A stretch of DNA of 40,358 nucleotides, taken from NCBI GenBank assembly GCA_047722305.1, contig JBDNYM010000016.1, positions 1 to 40,358 of the forward strand, in the 5' to 3' direction. This DNA comes from JAKVJE01 sp047722305 (GTDB lineage Bacteria; Actinomycetota; Actinomycetes; Actinomycetales; Microbacteriaceae). A model generated the notes under the pieces. That model ran no database searches and was not told the DNA's origin. It saw nothing but the letters and a program-made list of their open reading frames with translations. Below are positions 23,170 to 31,995 of the stretch, in pieces; within the stretch, counting starts at the first letter, position 1; each line of letters opens with the position of its first letter. Made by a program: the position numbers and the translations under genes.

Positions 23170-23640
23170 TCAGGCGTGCCGGTTGCGGTGCCAGATCGAC
23201 AGATTGAGGGCGGTGGCGAACCCGCACCAGGCCGCATAGGGGAGCAGTGCCGCGGCGGCGGCTCGATCGTGCTTCCAGGTGCGGGCGACGAGGGCGACGT
23301 TGGCGGCATTCAGAGCCGTGATGGTCGCCAGGCCGGCGGTGGTGGAGCGGGCAGCGAAGAACGCCCAGCACCAGCCGGCGTTCGCTGCCAGGTCCATGCC
23401 GAGGATGGTCGCGTAGGTGCCCGCCTGCCCATTCCGGGCGGCGGCATTCAGCGCGCGGCTGCCCGCCCAGGCGATCGAGCCGTACAGCGGTGTCCATACG
23501 AGGGGGAACGCCCGCGGCGGCGGCTGCCAGGCCGGCTTGTCCAGAGCCCGGTACCAGGTGGTCTTCGTGCGAACCCCCAGCGTGCCGACCACAGCGGCAG
23601 CAACGGTCGTCGCACTTGCGATCAGCCCCCAGCGCACCAT
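23170..23640 (-). CDS. TspO/MBR family tryptophan-rich sensory protein
   Basis: A 156-residue membrane protein with five hydrophobic helices. The family motifs are present: WYRALDKPAWQPPPRAFPLVW near residues 29-49 (in the loop after helix 1), ANAGWCWAFF, and the C-terminal WCGFATALNLSIWHRN. TspO proteins bind porphyrins and related ligands and affect stress responses; the precise role here is unknown. The ATG at 23640 has no Shine-Dalgarno. On its strand TAGGAT ends six bases before the ATG, so the message is probably leaderless. It is divergent from the TetR gene. Confidence 0.9.
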   Translation of the reverse strand: MVRWGLIASATTVAAAVVGTLGVRTKTTWYRALDKPAWQPPPRAFPLVWTPLYGSIAWAGSRALNAAARNGQAGTYATILGMDLAANAGWCWAFFAARSTTAGLATITALNAANVALVARTWKHDRAAAAALLPYAAWCGFATALNLSIWHRNRHA

Positions 23641-23646
23641 GAATTC

Positions 23647-23652
23647 ATCCTA
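23647..23652 (-). promoter_or_regulatory. Candidate -10 box of leaderless tspO mRNA
   Basis: TAGGAT on the minus strand is followed by GAATTC and then ATG. The 6-nt gap puts the transcription start at the start codon. No good -35 is seen. Confidence 0.4.
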
Positions 23653-23766
23653 TCCGCCGGGGTTGCGAACTCCCGTCTGCTGCACACCAGATCCGTTCTG
23701 CTCAGCCCGCTGCACACCGGGAAATCGGATCCATCCCACGACCGCACCACGCCTGAAACGCCTGGT

Positions 23767-23772
23767 TAGCAT
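23767..23772 (+). promoter_or_regulatory. Candidate -10 box before the TetR gene
   Basis: TAGCAT ends 7 nt before the ATG at 23780, which would make the regulator mRNA leaderless. A GAGGA lies between the box and the ATG but is too close to act well as a ribosome-binding site. Confidence 0.35.
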
Positions 23773-23779
23773 GAGGAAC

Positions 23780-24505
23780 ATGCGTTCATCGTTGATCGCT
23801 TCCGCCCGGCCGTCGGCTCGTCCGTCCGTCCGGCTTTCCGCTTCGCTGCCGGCCTCGGATCTCACGGCGAAGGCTCGCATCCGCGACGCCGCCATCGTCG
23901 TGTTCGGTCAGCGCGGCTTCGACGTCGGCATTCGCGCCATCGCTGCCCGCGCCGGGGTCTCGTCCTCGCTCGTCATCCACCACTACGGTTCGAAAGCCCG
24001 CCTGCGCCAGGTCTGCGACGCCCATGTCGCCGAGCTGATACGCCAGGTGAAGCTCGGGACGCTGCAAGGGCAGCACGACCGCGCCGAGTTTCAGCTGCTG
24101 AGCGACTTCACCGAGCTGGAGCAGGAGGGCCCGCTGCTCGGGTACATGATCCGTTCGCTGCAGTCGGGCGGGGAGGCCGCTGAGGCCTTCTTCGATCTGC
24201 TGCTCGCCGAGGGACGCCGGTACCTCGCCTATGGGGTCGAGCAGGGCACGATCCGCCCCAGCCGCGACCCGGAGGCCCGCATCCGCTGGCTCGCCCAGAG
24301 CGAGGCCGGCGGGATGCTGCTGTGGTTCTCCACCCGCCACCGCGGTGACGGCGGGGAGGTCGATTTCGCCGCCGAGCTGCGCGCCTGGGAGCGCGAGAAC
24401 ATGCTGCCGCTCCTCGAGCTGTACACGCAGGGGCTGCTGACCGACCGCACCATGCTCGACGCCTACCTCGCCTACCGGGACGGCGACCGGATCACTCCCC
24501 CGTGA
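23780..24505 (+). CDS. TetR/AcrR-family transcriptional regulator
   Basis: The protein has 241 residues. After a Ser/Arg/Pro-rich N-terminal extension of about 30 residues, the TetR DNA-binding domain reads ARIRDAAIVVFGQRGFDVG, then IRAIAARAGVSSSLVIHHYGSK, with the usual helix-turn-helix. The C-terminal ligand domain is helical. The ATG at 23780 fits a leaderless start; an in-frame ATG lies at 23771. It stands 168 nt upstream of a two-gene ABC exporter of the antibiotic-resistance type. TetR genes in this position usually repress such exporters and release on binding the drug. No operator could be picked out with confidence in the 24506-24673 spacer. Confidence 0.9.
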   Translation: MRSSLIASARPSARPSVRLSASLPASDLTAKARIRDAAIVVFGQRGFDVGIRAIAARAGVSSSLVIHHYGSKARLRQVCDAHVAELIRQVKLGTLQGQHDRAEFQLLSDFTELEQEGPLLGYMIRSLQSGGEAAEAFFDLLLAEGRRYLAYGVEQGTIRPSRDPEARIRWLAQSEAGGMLLWFSTRHRGDGGEVDFAAELRAWERENMLPLLELYTQGLLTDRTMLDAYLAYRDGDRITPP

Positions 24506-24673
24506 CGAGCCCGACGCGACTGGCGTCCGTGACCTTCGCGACCCGTCGCAGCGCCTCCTGACGCTCCCGCGCCGCGATCGCCCCGTCCACACGCCCGCAT
24601 CCGCACCCACGCCCGCCCATCCACGGGCCGCATCCGTAGACCCTCAGACCTCCCAGAACAGGAACCAGACCTC

Positions 24674-25669
24674 ATGTCCACCACCGCCGTCCCCGCCATC
24701 GAGCTGCGGGGCATCACCAAGCGCTTCGGGCGCTTCACCGCCCTCGACGACCTCGACTTGACCGTGCCTCAGGGGCAGGTCACCGGCTTCCTGGGCCCCA
24801 ACGGCGCCGGCAAGTCCACCGCGATCCGGGTCATCCTGGGCCTGCTGCGCGCGAACGCGGGCACCGCCCGGCTGCTCGGCGGCGACGCCTGGAAGGATGC
24901 GGTGGCCCTGCACCGCCGGCTGGCCTACGTTCCCGGCGACGTGACGCTGTGGCCCGGACTGAGCGGCGGCGAGACGATCGATGTACTGGGGCGCATGCGG
25001 GGCGGGCTGGATCGCCGCCGGCGCGACGCCCTGGTCGAGCGCTTCGAGCTCGATCCCCGCAAAAAGGTGCGCACCTACTCGAAGGGGAACCGGCAGAAGG
25101 TCGCGCTGGTCGCCGCTCTGGCCTCTGACGCGCGGCTGCTGATTCTCGACGAGCCGACCAGCGGTCTCGACCCGCTGATGGAGGCCATCTTCACCGACTG
25201 CGTGCGCGAGGCGCTCGACCGCGGCGCCTCGGTGCTGCTCTCCAGCCACATCCTCTCGGAGGTGGAGAAGCTGTGCGACACGGTGGCCATCATCCGCAGG
25301 GGGCACGTGGTGGAGTCGGGCACGCTGGACGATCTGCGCACACTGACCCGCACCCATGTGGTGGCGGAGACGGCCGCGGATGCGGGCGCCCTGGCTGCGG
25401 CGCCGGGGGTGCACGGTTTCGCGCGACGCGGTGCCCGCGTGTCGTTCGATGTGGAGCAGAGCCGCCTGGACGAGGTGATCCGCAGCCTGTCGGCGCTGGG
25501 GCTGAAATCGCTGGTGAGCAACCCGCCGTCGCTCGAAGAGCTCTTCCTGCGCGAGTACGGCGACGACCTGTCGGCCGCCGATCGCATGGACCACGCGAGT
25601 CGCACCGATCGCACCGGCGGCGCGACCCCCGCCGACCGCTCCGCCTCGGGACGGGCGGCGACCCGATGA
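24674..25669 (+). CDS. ABC exporter ATP-binding protein, antibiotic/multidrug type
   Basis: A 331-residue ATPase with Walker A GPNGAGKSTAIR and Walker B LLILDEPTSGLDPLM. The signature is the variant YSKGNRQKV in place of LSGGQ, a form seen in DrrA- and tetronasin-type exporters. The switch His is in LLSSHILSEVEKLCD. The C-terminal third (from about residue 220) is the accessory domain typical of these exporters. A weak AGGAACC precedes the ATG. Its stop overlaps the permease start (ATGA). With the upstream TetR gene it forms a probable drug- or polyketide-responsive efflux unit. The natural substrate is unknown. Confidence 0.92.
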   Translation: MSTTAVPAIELRGITKRFGRFTALDDLDLTVPQGQVTGFLGPNGAGKSTAIRVILGLLRANAGTARLLGGDAWKDAVALHRRLAYVPGDVTLWPGLSGGETIDVLGRMRGGLDRRRRDALVERFELDPRKKVRTYSKGNRQKVALVAALASDARLLILDEPTSGLDPLMEAIFTDCVREALDRGASVLLSSHILSEVEKLCDTVAIIRRGHVVESGTLDDLRTLTRTHVVAETAADAGALAAAPGVHGFARRGARVSFDVEQSRLDEVIRSLSALGLKSLVSNPPSLEELFLREYGDDLSAADRMDHASRTDRTGGATPADRSASGRAATR

Positions 25670-27270
25670 GCCGCGGCTCTCTGGCCGGCACCGGGGCGCT
25701 GCTGCGCCTGGCACTGCGCCAGGACTGGCTGCGCATCGTCGTGTGGACGGTCTCGCTGGCGGGGCTCATGGCGTCCTCGGTGCCGGCGCTCGACCGCATG
25801 TACCCGGATGCGGCGTCGCGCGAGGCCCGCGCGGCGATCATGCGCACCCCGACCGGCGTGATCGCCGGTGGTCCCGGCTACGGGGTGGAGCATTACACGC
25901 TGGGCCCGATGGTGGCCAACGAGATGACCACCACGCTGGTGGTGGCGCTCATCATCATGAACATCCTGACGGTCGTCCGGCACACCCGCGCCGCGGAGGA
26001 GGCGGGCCGCACCGAGCTGGTCGCCTCCCTGCCGGTGGGCCGGCGCGCGCAGAGCGCGGCGGCGCTGGTGCTGCTGGCCGGCGAGAACGTGCTCATCGGC
26101 GGCCTCACCGCCCTCGTGCTGATAGGTAGCAACCTGGCCGTGCCCGACTCGATCGCCTACGGGCTGGGGATGGCGCTGGCGGGCCTGCTGTTCGCGTCCC
26201 TGGCGGCAGTGTGCGCGCAGCTGACCGAGCACGCCCGCACCGCCAGCGGGATGGCGATCGCCGTCTTCGCCGCGCTGTTCATGTGCCGGGTCGTCGGCGA
26301 CTTGAGCCGGGTGGGCGGCACCTGGCTGTCGTGGCTGTCGCCGACCAGCTGGATGCTGCAGACCCGCATGTACGTCGACCTGCGCTGGTGGCCGTTGGCG
26401 CTCTACCCGGCGGCCATCGTGGTGCTGGTGACGGTGGCCTCGGCCCTGGAGGCGCGGCGGGATGTCGGCGCCGGGCTGGTGCGTCCTCGCGCCGGCCGGG
26501 CCCGGGCCAGCGCGGCGCTGCGCGGGGTGCTCCCGCTGCAGCTGCGGTTGCTGCGCGGGCGCCTGGCGGCCTGGATCGGCGGCACGGCGGTGGTCGGGCT
26601 GGCGTTCGGGTCGCTGGTGAAGCAGGCCGCGAACATGATCCAGGACAACCCGAGGCTGCTGCCGATCCTGGGCGGGGATACGGGCCGGCTGGTCGACAGC
26701 TTCGTATCCATGGCGGTGCTGTACGTGGCGATGATGGCGGCGGCGACCGGGATGATCGTCATCGGCCAGCTGCGTTCGGAGGAGGCGGCCGGACGGGCGG
26801 AGGACGTTCTGGCCGCGGCCGTGTCCCGGCGGCGGTGGCTGGGGTCGGCCCTGGGCGTCGCGCTGGCGGCGGCGACCGCGGCCGCGGCGCTGGGCGGCCT
26901 CGTTTTCGGTGTCACCGCCGCGAGCTCGACCGGCGACGCCTCCCTGCTCGGTCGCTCACTGGATGGGGTCTGGAACACGCTATTGGTTCCGTTGGTGTTC
27001 GTCGCGCTGGCCGCCCTCGCCTATGCGGTGGCGCCCCGGCTGGGCTGGCTGGTGTGGGCGTACTTCGCCTTCGGGCTGCTGTGCGCCATGCTGGGCCGCC
27101 TGCTCGGGTTCGCGGACTGGGTGCTGGATCTGTCGCCGTTCGGTTGGCCCGCCGCGGTGTCGCTGGAGCACTTCGAGGCGGCCCCGCTCTGGTGGATGGC
27201 GGCCGGCGTGGTCGCTGCCGCGGCGCTGGCGCTGGTCGGCTTCCGCCGCCGCAGCGTCCCTCGGCTCTGA
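25666..27270 (+). CDS. ABC exporter permease, tetronasin/polyketide-antibiotic type
   Basis: The 534-residue protein has about twelve membrane helices in two halves, each starting with a cytoplasmic LLRLALRQDWLR- or QLRLLRGRLAAW-like segment. The first half contains the characteristic AGGPGYGVEHYTLGPMVANE and TRAAEEAGRTELVASLPVGR. The second repeats the pattern with RSEEAAGRAEDVLAAAVSR. This double-length architecture and these motifs identify the permease partner of TnrB/TetR-regulated antibiotic exporters in actinomycetes. The ATG lies in an ATGA overlap with the ATPase stop. No partner after it; a 199-nt spacer without a gene follows. Confidence 0.88.
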   Translation: MSRGSLAGTGALLRLALRQDWLRIVVWTVSLAGLMASSVPALDRMYPDAASREARAAIMRTPTGVIAGGPGYGVEHYTLGPMVANEMTTTLVVALIIMNILTVVRHTRAAEEAGRTELVASLPVGRRAQSAAALVLLAGENVLIGGLTALVLIGSNLAVPDSIAYGLGMALAGLLFASLAAVCAQLTEHARTASGMAIAVFAALFMCRVVGDLSRVGGTWLSWLSPTSWMLQTRMYVDLRWWPLALYPAAIVVLVTVASALEARRDVGAGLVRPRAGRARASAALRGVLPLQLRLLRGRLAAWIGGTAVVGLAFGSLVKQAANMIQDNPRLLPILGGDTGRLVDSFVSMAVLYVAMMAAATGMIVIGQLRSEEAAGRAEDVLAAAVSRRRWLGSALGVALAAATAAAALGGLVFGVTAASSTGDASLLGRSLDGVWNTLLVPLVFVALAALAYAVAPRLGWLVWAYFAFGLLCAMLGRLLGFADWVLDLSPFGWPAAVSLEHFEAAPLWWMAAGVVAAAALALVGFRRRSVPRL

Positions 27271-27469
27271 ATCTGAGCGGGCAGGCCTGATCATCGGCGG
27301 CGGCAGGGTCTTCAACTGATCCGCGATCTCCCAGTCGCCGATTCCAGGGCGCTTCGCACGTGGCATCCAGCTGTCTTCCGGGACATCCCGGGTAGGAAGG
27401 GGGATGCGGGGCGAGGTGCTCCGCAGCTGTTGGTCGCGGCCGGCTGGTCGCGACGGAGAGGAGACGGAC

Positions 27470-28246
27470 ATGACTGAGCACGATCTGCACGGGCGCACGG
27501 CGCTGGTTATCGTCACGAACTCGGGAGTCGAGCAGGATGAGCTGCTGCGGCCGGTGCGATTCTTGCAGGAGCATGGCGCCGAGGTGACCATCGCCGCCCC
27601 CGAGAAGGGCGAGGTGAAGACCCTGGTCGGCGACGCGCAGCCGGGGCGGTCCGCCCAGGCGGAGGCGACTCTGGACGAGGTGGACCCGGCGGGCTACGAC
27701 GTGGTGGTGGTGCCGGGGGGGGGGGGGGCCCCCCCCCCCCCCCGCGGGCCCGGCCCCCGCCCCGGCCCCCGCCAACCCGGCGCGCCAAACCCCCACCCCC
27801 ACACCGCCCCGCACCACCCCCCNNNNNNNNNNCCGGGGGGGGGGGGCCCCCCCCCCCGGGGGGGGCCCCCCCCGGGGGCGGCGACTCGGGCCGCGGGGGC
27901 CCCGGCGGGCTACGCCGGGGGGGGGGTGCCGGGCGGCGCCGAGACCGGCGCCGCGATCCGCGGCCTGGAACGCGCGCAGGACATCGTCAACGCGTTCGCG
28001 AAAGACCTGAAGCCGATCGCGGCGATCTGCCACGCCCCGTGGCTGCTGGCCGACGCCGGGCTCGCCCAGGGTGCCACGATGACCTCGTATCCGGAGCTCG
28101 AAGACGACCTGAAGGCGGCCGGGGCCACCTGGGTCGATCGCGATGTGGTCGTCGACGACCACGGCGGGGTCACGGTCATCACCTCGCGCACCCCGAAGGA
28201 TCTCGACGCGTTCACGAAGGCGATCGAGACCGCCCTGGTCGGGTAG
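27470..28246 (+). CDS. DJ-1/PfpI-family protein interrupted by an assembly gap
   Basis: The N-terminal part (27470 to about 27715) reads ALVIVTNSGVEQDELLRPV to YDVVVVPGG. The C-terminal part (about 27930-28246) has the nucleophile elbow AAICHAPWLL (Cys-His) and the usual end (VITSRTPKDLDAF). Between them lie G/C homopolymer runs and ten Ns (27823-27832). The two flanks look like overlapping copies of the same stretch. Joined at PGG they would give a continuous protein of about 186 residues, the normal size for this family of stress-associated hydrolases and glyoxalase-like enzymes. The ATG follows GAGAGGAG. The current frame through the gap is meaningless. I regard the gene as intact and the break as artificial. 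Confidence 0.8.
   Translation: MTEHDLHGRTALVIVTNSGVEQDELLRPVRFLQEHGAEVTIAAPEKGEVKTLVGDAQPGRSAQAEATLDEVDPAGYDVVVVPGGGGAPPPPRGPGPRPGPRQPGAPNPHPHTAPHHPXXXXPGGGGPPPRGGPPPGAATRAAGAPAGYAGGGVPGGAETGAAIRGLERAQDIVNAFAKDLKPIAAICHAPWLLADAGLAQGATMTSYPELEDDLKAAGATWVDRDVVVDDHGGVTVITSRTPKDLDAFTKAIETALVG
27716..27937. other. Assembly artefact: homopolymer runs, 10 Ns, duplicated flank
   Basis: Ns occupy 27823-27832. Either side is almost pure G and C runs. The right flank (about 27878-27933) repeats the left flank (about 27665-27720) position by position, with nearly every difference being A to C or T to G, the pattern of low-quality base calls rather than mutation. Confidence 0.85.
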
Positions 28247-28263
28247 GCCGGGGCCGGTCCGGG

Positions 28264-28282
28264 GAGGGGGAAGAGTCCCCTC
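28264..28282 (+). terminator. Possible hairpin after the PfpI gene
   Basis: GAGGGG (28264-28269) and CCCCTC (28277-28282) form a perfect 6-bp stem with a 7-nt loop, 17 nt after the stop codon. There is no T-run, so it would be at best a weak terminator. Confidence 0.3.
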
Positions 28283-28399
28283 GGGCCTGGACGCGCCGTT
28301 CAGCGGCGGGCCGCCATGATGGGGAAGCCCAGGCAGGGAGGCCCGCTCCGCTCCCCACCGCTGGAGAGTCGGCATTATGTCGCTGTTGGTAAGCGTCCC

Positions 28400-28428
28400 T
28401 TAACCTTCTGTGCGCAGATGACTACCAT
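28400..28428 (+). promoter_or_regulatory. Promoter of the peptide-type ABC importer operon
   Basis: TTAACC (28400-28405) and TACCAT (28423-28428) are spaced 17 nt, each matching the consensus at four or more informative positions. Transcription would start near 28435, about 11 nt upstream of a five-codon frame (28446-28463) and 35 nt before the main start at 28470. Confidence 0.5.
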
Positions 28429-28445
28429 GGTCACAGCAATTACTC

Positions 28446-28463
28446 ATGAACCAATGGCGGTGA
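28446..28463 (+). other. Tiny upstream frame MNQWR before the importer operon
   Basis: ATG AAC CAA TGG CGG TGA lies between the predicted transcription start and the GTG of the binding-protein gene. It stops 6 nt before that GTG. Because the GTG has only a weak ribosome-binding site, translation could be coupled through this frame. It may equally be chance. Confidence 0.25.
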
Positions 28464-28469
28464 CCTGAA

Positions 28470-30131
28470 GTGCGGACCTCCTCTGCCCATCCTTCCCGCC
28501 GAGGAGCGATCCTCGGCCTCGTCGTGCTCACCAGCGCGGCGCTCGTCCTGTCCGGCTGCGCCGGGTCCTCGTCCTCGGCATCATCCTCGCCGGTGAACGG
28601 CGGCACGCTCACGTATGCATCCGGCGATGCGGAGCCCACCTGCCTGGATCCGCATGTGGGCGGCAACTACCCGCAGGCGCTGATCTCCACCCAGTACCTG
28701 GAGACGCTGGTGGGTCGCGATGCCGACGGCAAGACCACGCCGTGGCTGGCCACCAAGTGGAAGACGAGCCCCGACGGGCTCACGGTCGACTTCACGCTGC
28801 GCTCCGGGGTGAAATTCACCGACGGCACCGACCTGACCGCGGACGTCGTGAAGGCGAACGTCGAGCACGTGCAGAACCCGGCGACCCAGTCGTCCACCGG
28901 ATACTTGGCCTTCCAGAAGATCAAGAGCGTGGAGGCGGTCGACGCGCACACCGCGCGCTTCCACCTGAGCGAGCCCGACGCGGCGCTGCTCGAGTCGCTG
29001 GCCCAGCCCTGGAACGCCATCGAGTCCGCCCAGGCGCTGGCTCGCCCGCTCAAGGTCAATTGCCAGAGCCCGGTCGGCACCGGCCCGTTCAAGGTGGCGT
29101 CCTGGCAGAATCAGCAGGCCGTCACCCTGGTGCGCAACGACCACTACACGTCGCCGGCCGCGGACGCGACCCATACGGGCAACGCCCGCCTCAAGAAGAT
29201 CGTGTGGCGCTTCATCCCCGACACTAGCACCCGTTACGCGGCGCTGAAGTCGGGCGAGGTGGACGTCATCGACAATCCGCAGCCCGACTCGGTGGCCGCC
29301 GCCCTCAAGAAGTCGGGTAACGGCATCACCGCGGTGCAGGCCCCCCGGCCCGGCTCGGTGAACCGCATCGAGCTGAACATGTCGAAGGCGCCGTTCAACG
29401 ACGAGCGGGTGCGGGAGGCCTTCGTCAAGGCGTCTCCGGTCAACGCCGGCATCAAGTCGCTGTTCTTCGGCACGGTGAAGCGCTCGTACTCGCCGCTGTC
29501 CAGCGTCGAGCCCCTGGCGTACTCCGACAAGTCGCTGTTCGGCACCGACCTGGCGCAGGCCAAGAAGCTGCTGGACGAGGCGGGATGGACGGTCGGCTCC
29601 GACGGTATCCGCACCAAGGATGGCCAGCGGCTCACCGTGCAGTTCCCGGTCAGCACCAACCAGTCGATCCCGGCCGAGCAGTCGCTGTTCGAGCAGATTC
29701 AGGCCGCCGCCAAGCAGGCCGGCTTCGAGGTGAAGCTCACCCCGCTCGACCTGTCCAGCTGGTACAGCGCGCTCGCCAAGAACGACTACAACGCGGTCAG
29801 CGCCCCTTACACGAAAGTCGGGCCCGACGTGCTGCGCATCCTCTACGCGTCCGACGGCACCAAGCCCGCCCCCAGCGGCTACTTCGCCAACCACGCGCAG
29901 ATCCAGGATCCGCAGCTCGACGCGCTGTTGAACACGGCGGCCACCACGCTCAGCGCCGGCACCCGGGCCGACGCGGTGAAGCAGGCGCAGCAGATCATTC
30001 TGCGCAGCTACGCGATCCTGCCGCTCTACGATCAGCAGAACAACTTCCTGGTCGGCGAAAAGGTGCAGGGGATGCGCATCAACCATGCGGTCTCGGCTCC
30101 GACCTTCGCCGACGCATGGCTGACCCGCTGA
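28470..30131 (+). CDS. ABC importer substrate-binding lipoprotein, family 5 (peptide/opine/nickel type)
   Basis: The 553-residue precursor has a lipoprotein signal (basic start, LGLVVLTSAALVLSGC, lipid-bearing Cys near residue 30). A Ser-rich linker follows, then an SBP_bac_5 domain from GGTLTYASGDAEPTCLDPHV. The early EPTCLDPHVGGNYPQAL and later FFGTVKRSYSPLSSVEPLAY segments recall, from memory, the KPN_01854 subgroup of family 5 proteins, whose ligand is not established. The GTG at 28470 is the only start that gives a full signal peptide. The next gene begins 16 nt inside its end, so the four genes form one operon under the promoter at 28400. Confidence 0.9.
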   Translation: MRTSSAHPSRRGAILGLVVLTSAALVLSGCAGSSSSASSSPVNGGTLTYASGDAEPTCLDPHVGGNYPQALISTQYLETLVGRDADGKTTPWLATKWKTSPDGLTVDFTLRSGVKFTDGTDLTADVVKANVEHVQNPATQSSTGYLAFQKIKSVEAVDAHTARFHLSEPDAALLESLAQPWNAIESAQALARPLKVNCQSPVGTGPFKVASWQNQQAVTLVRNDHYTSPAADATHTGNARLKKIVWRFIPDTSTRYAALKSGEVDVIDNPQPDSVAAALKKSGNGITAVQAPRPGSVNRIELNMSKAPFNDERVREAFVKASPVNAGIKSLFFGTVKRSYSPLSSVEPLAYSDKSLFGTDLAQAKKLLDEAGWTVGSDGIRTKDGQRLTVQFPVSTNQSIPAEQSLFEQIQAAAKQAGFEVKLTPLDLSSWYSALAKNDYNAVSAPYTKVGPDVLRILYASDGTKPAPSGYFANHAQIQDPQLDALLNTAATTLSAGTRADAVKQAQQIILRSYAILPLYDQQNNFLVGEKVQGMRINHAVSAPTFADAWLTR

Positions 30132-31138
30132 CGTTGACCTCGGCGGACCCGGGCGCTTCGGCGGTGCCCGGCCCGCCGGCGGCGCCGGCCCGGCCCACCG
30201 GCCGCGCGCGGCGTGTCCTCCGCTGGTCGCTGGCGCGCCTGGGCGGTGCGGTGCTGGTGCTCTGGGCGGTCGTCACGCTGACGTTCTTCGCGCTGCGGCT
30301 CATCCCGGGCGACCCCGCCGAGGCGATCATGGGCGGCCCCGGCTCGCAGGCGTCGGCGGCCGCCCTGGCGCAGGTGCGGCGCGAGTACGCCCTGGACCAG
30401 CCGCTCTTCACCCAGTACCTGCTGCAGCTGCGCCGGGTCGCCACCGGCGACTGGGGCGACTCGTATTCGCTGAAGCGTCCGGTGATCGCTCTCATCGGCG
30501 AGCAGATCGGCGGCACGCTGCTGCTGGCCGTCCTGGCCCTGCTGCTGGCCTGGGCGATCGCGCTGGCCGTCGCCGCCTGGTCGGCCCGCAGCCCGCTGGG
30601 GGCGCGGGTGTCGTCCGGGCTGGAGGTCATCGCCTCCGCCACCCCCCACTTCTGGCTGGGTGCGCTGCTCATCATGGTGTTCAGCAGCGGCCTGGGCTGG
30701 CTTCCCGCCACCGGCAACAGCTCGCCGGCGTCGCTGGTCATGCCGGTGGTGACTCTGGCCATCCCCATCGCCGGATTTCTGGGTCAGGTGATGCGCGAGT
30801 CGCTGGCCGATGCCGACGTCGCCCCGTTCGCGCTCACCGCCCGCGCGCACGGCCTGTCCGAGCTGCAGGTGCTGGTGTCGCACACGCTGCGACACGCCGT
30901 CCTGCCCGCCCTGAGCCTCACCGGCTGGGCGTTCGGCTCGCTGATCAGCGGCGCCGTGGTGGTCGAGAGCGTCTTCGCCCGCCCCGGACTGGGGCGGCTG
31001 CTGATGGGCGCCGTGCTGCAGCGCGACATGCCGCTGGTGACCGGAGTGGTGATCGTCATCGCCGTGGTCTACCTGGTCGTGACGATCGTGGTGGACGCGG
31101 CCGAGCGCCTCTTCGTCCCGGCGGAGCGGCGCGCATGA
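30116..31138 (+). CDS. ABC importer permease, DppB type
   Basis: The 340-residue inner-membrane protein has a Pro/Ala-rich cytoplasmic N-terminus of about 35 residues, then six helices. The first periplasmic loop starts LRLIPGDPAEAIMGGPGS, the normal DppB/OppB hallmark. The EAA-like coupling loop is ARAHGLSELQVLVSHTLRHAVLPAL. It pairs with the permease encoded next. The ATG at 30116 overlaps the binding-protein gene by 16 nt, and its stop overlaps the next ATG (ATGA). Confidence 0.92.
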   Translation: MADPLTLTSADPGASAVPGPPAAPARPTGRARRVLRWSLARLGGAVLVLWAVVTLTFFALRLIPGDPAEAIMGGPGSQASAAALAQVRREYALDQPLFTQYLLQLRRVATGDWGDSYSLKRPVIALIGEQIGGTLLLAVLALLLAWAIALAVAAWSARSPLGARVSSGLEVIASATPHFWLGALLIMVFSSGLGWLPATGNSSPASLVMPVVTLAIPIAGFLGQVMRESLADADVAPFALTARAHGLSELQVLVSHTLRHAVLPALSLTGWAFGSLISGAVVVESVFARPGLGRLLMGAVLQRDMPLVTGVVIVIAVVYLVVTIVVDAAERLFVPAERRA

Positions 31139-31995
31139 GCGAGCAGGATGGGCGCAGCCGGCAGCAGCGGAGGCGCTGGGGACGGATTCGGTGGAGGAAT
31201 ATGCGCTGGGGGGAAGCCATCGCCGTCGCCGTGCTGGCGCTGCTGATCGCTTTCGCCGTCTGGCCGCAGCTGTTCACGAGCTTCGACCCGCTGGCGGTGC
31301 ATCCCACCGATGCGTTCCTGTCACCGCGTTGGGGGCATCCGTTCGGCACCGATGAGTCGGGCCGCGACGTGTTCGCCCGGGTGGTGTACGGCACCCGGCA
31401 GTCGCTGCTGATCGGCATCACGGCCACCGCGCTCGGGATGGCGCTGGCGATCGTGCTCGGCTTCGCGTCCGGCCTCGGGGGGCGCTGGACGGACTTCGCG
31501 GTCACGCGCGCCGTCGAGGTGCTGTTCGCGTTCCCTGGCCTGGTGCTGGCGCTGCTGTTCGTGGCGGTGGCCGGGCCCGGCGTGTGGCCGGCGACCATCG
31601 CGGTCGGCTTGGCGACGGCCCCCGGGTATGCGCGCATCATCCGCGGGCAGACCCGCCTCGTGGCCGGCTCGGGGTACGTGCGACAGGCCCTGCTGCAGGG
31701 GCAAGGTCCGTGGGGGCGACTGTGGCGGCACATCCTGCCCAACACGCTGTGGCCGGTGCTCGCGCTGGTCACGCTCGGCGTCGGCCAGGCGATCGTCTGG
31801 GCTGCGGCTCTGAGCTACCTGGGCGTGGGCGCGGTGCCCCCGGCCGCCGAGTGGGGCGCGATGCTCAATGCGGGCCGCACCTACATGGACTCGGCCTGGT
31901 GGATGACGTTCTTCCCGGGCGCCGCCGTGGTCGTCTCGGCGGCGGCCGCGACCGGGCTCGGCCGATCCCTGCAACAGCGGACGAGGCAGTCATGA
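31135..31995 (+). CDS. ABC importer permease, DppC type
   Basis: The 286-residue partner permease has a strongly basic start, a first helix, and the DppC landmark HPFGTDESGRDVFARVVYGTRQSL. Five more helices follow. The coupling loop lies near GYVRQALLQGQGPWGRLWRHILPN. It would form the heterodimeric membrane channel with the upstream DppB-type protein. Starts and stops overlap both neighbours by ATGA. Confidence 0.92.
   Translation: MSEQDGRSRQQRRRWGRIRWRNMRWGEAIAVAVLALLIAFAVWPQLFTSFDPLAVHPTDAFLSPRWGHPFGTDESGRDVFARVVYGTRQSLLIGITATALGMALAIVLGFASGLGGRWTDFAVTRAVEVLFAFPGLVLALLFVAVAGPGVWPATIAVGLATAPGYARIIRGQTRLVAGSGYVRQALLQGQGPWGRLWRHILPNTLWPVLALVTLGVGQAIVWAAALSYLGVGAVPPAAEWGAMLNAGRTYMDSAWWMTFFPGAAVVVSAAAATGLGRSLQQRTRQS

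Noticed and set aside
27716..27937. G-quadruplex or other biological poly-G/poly-C structure
   Set aside because: The runs border Ns and degrade a duplicated copy of the adjacent gene with A-to-C and T-to-G changes, which indicates base-calling or assembly error.
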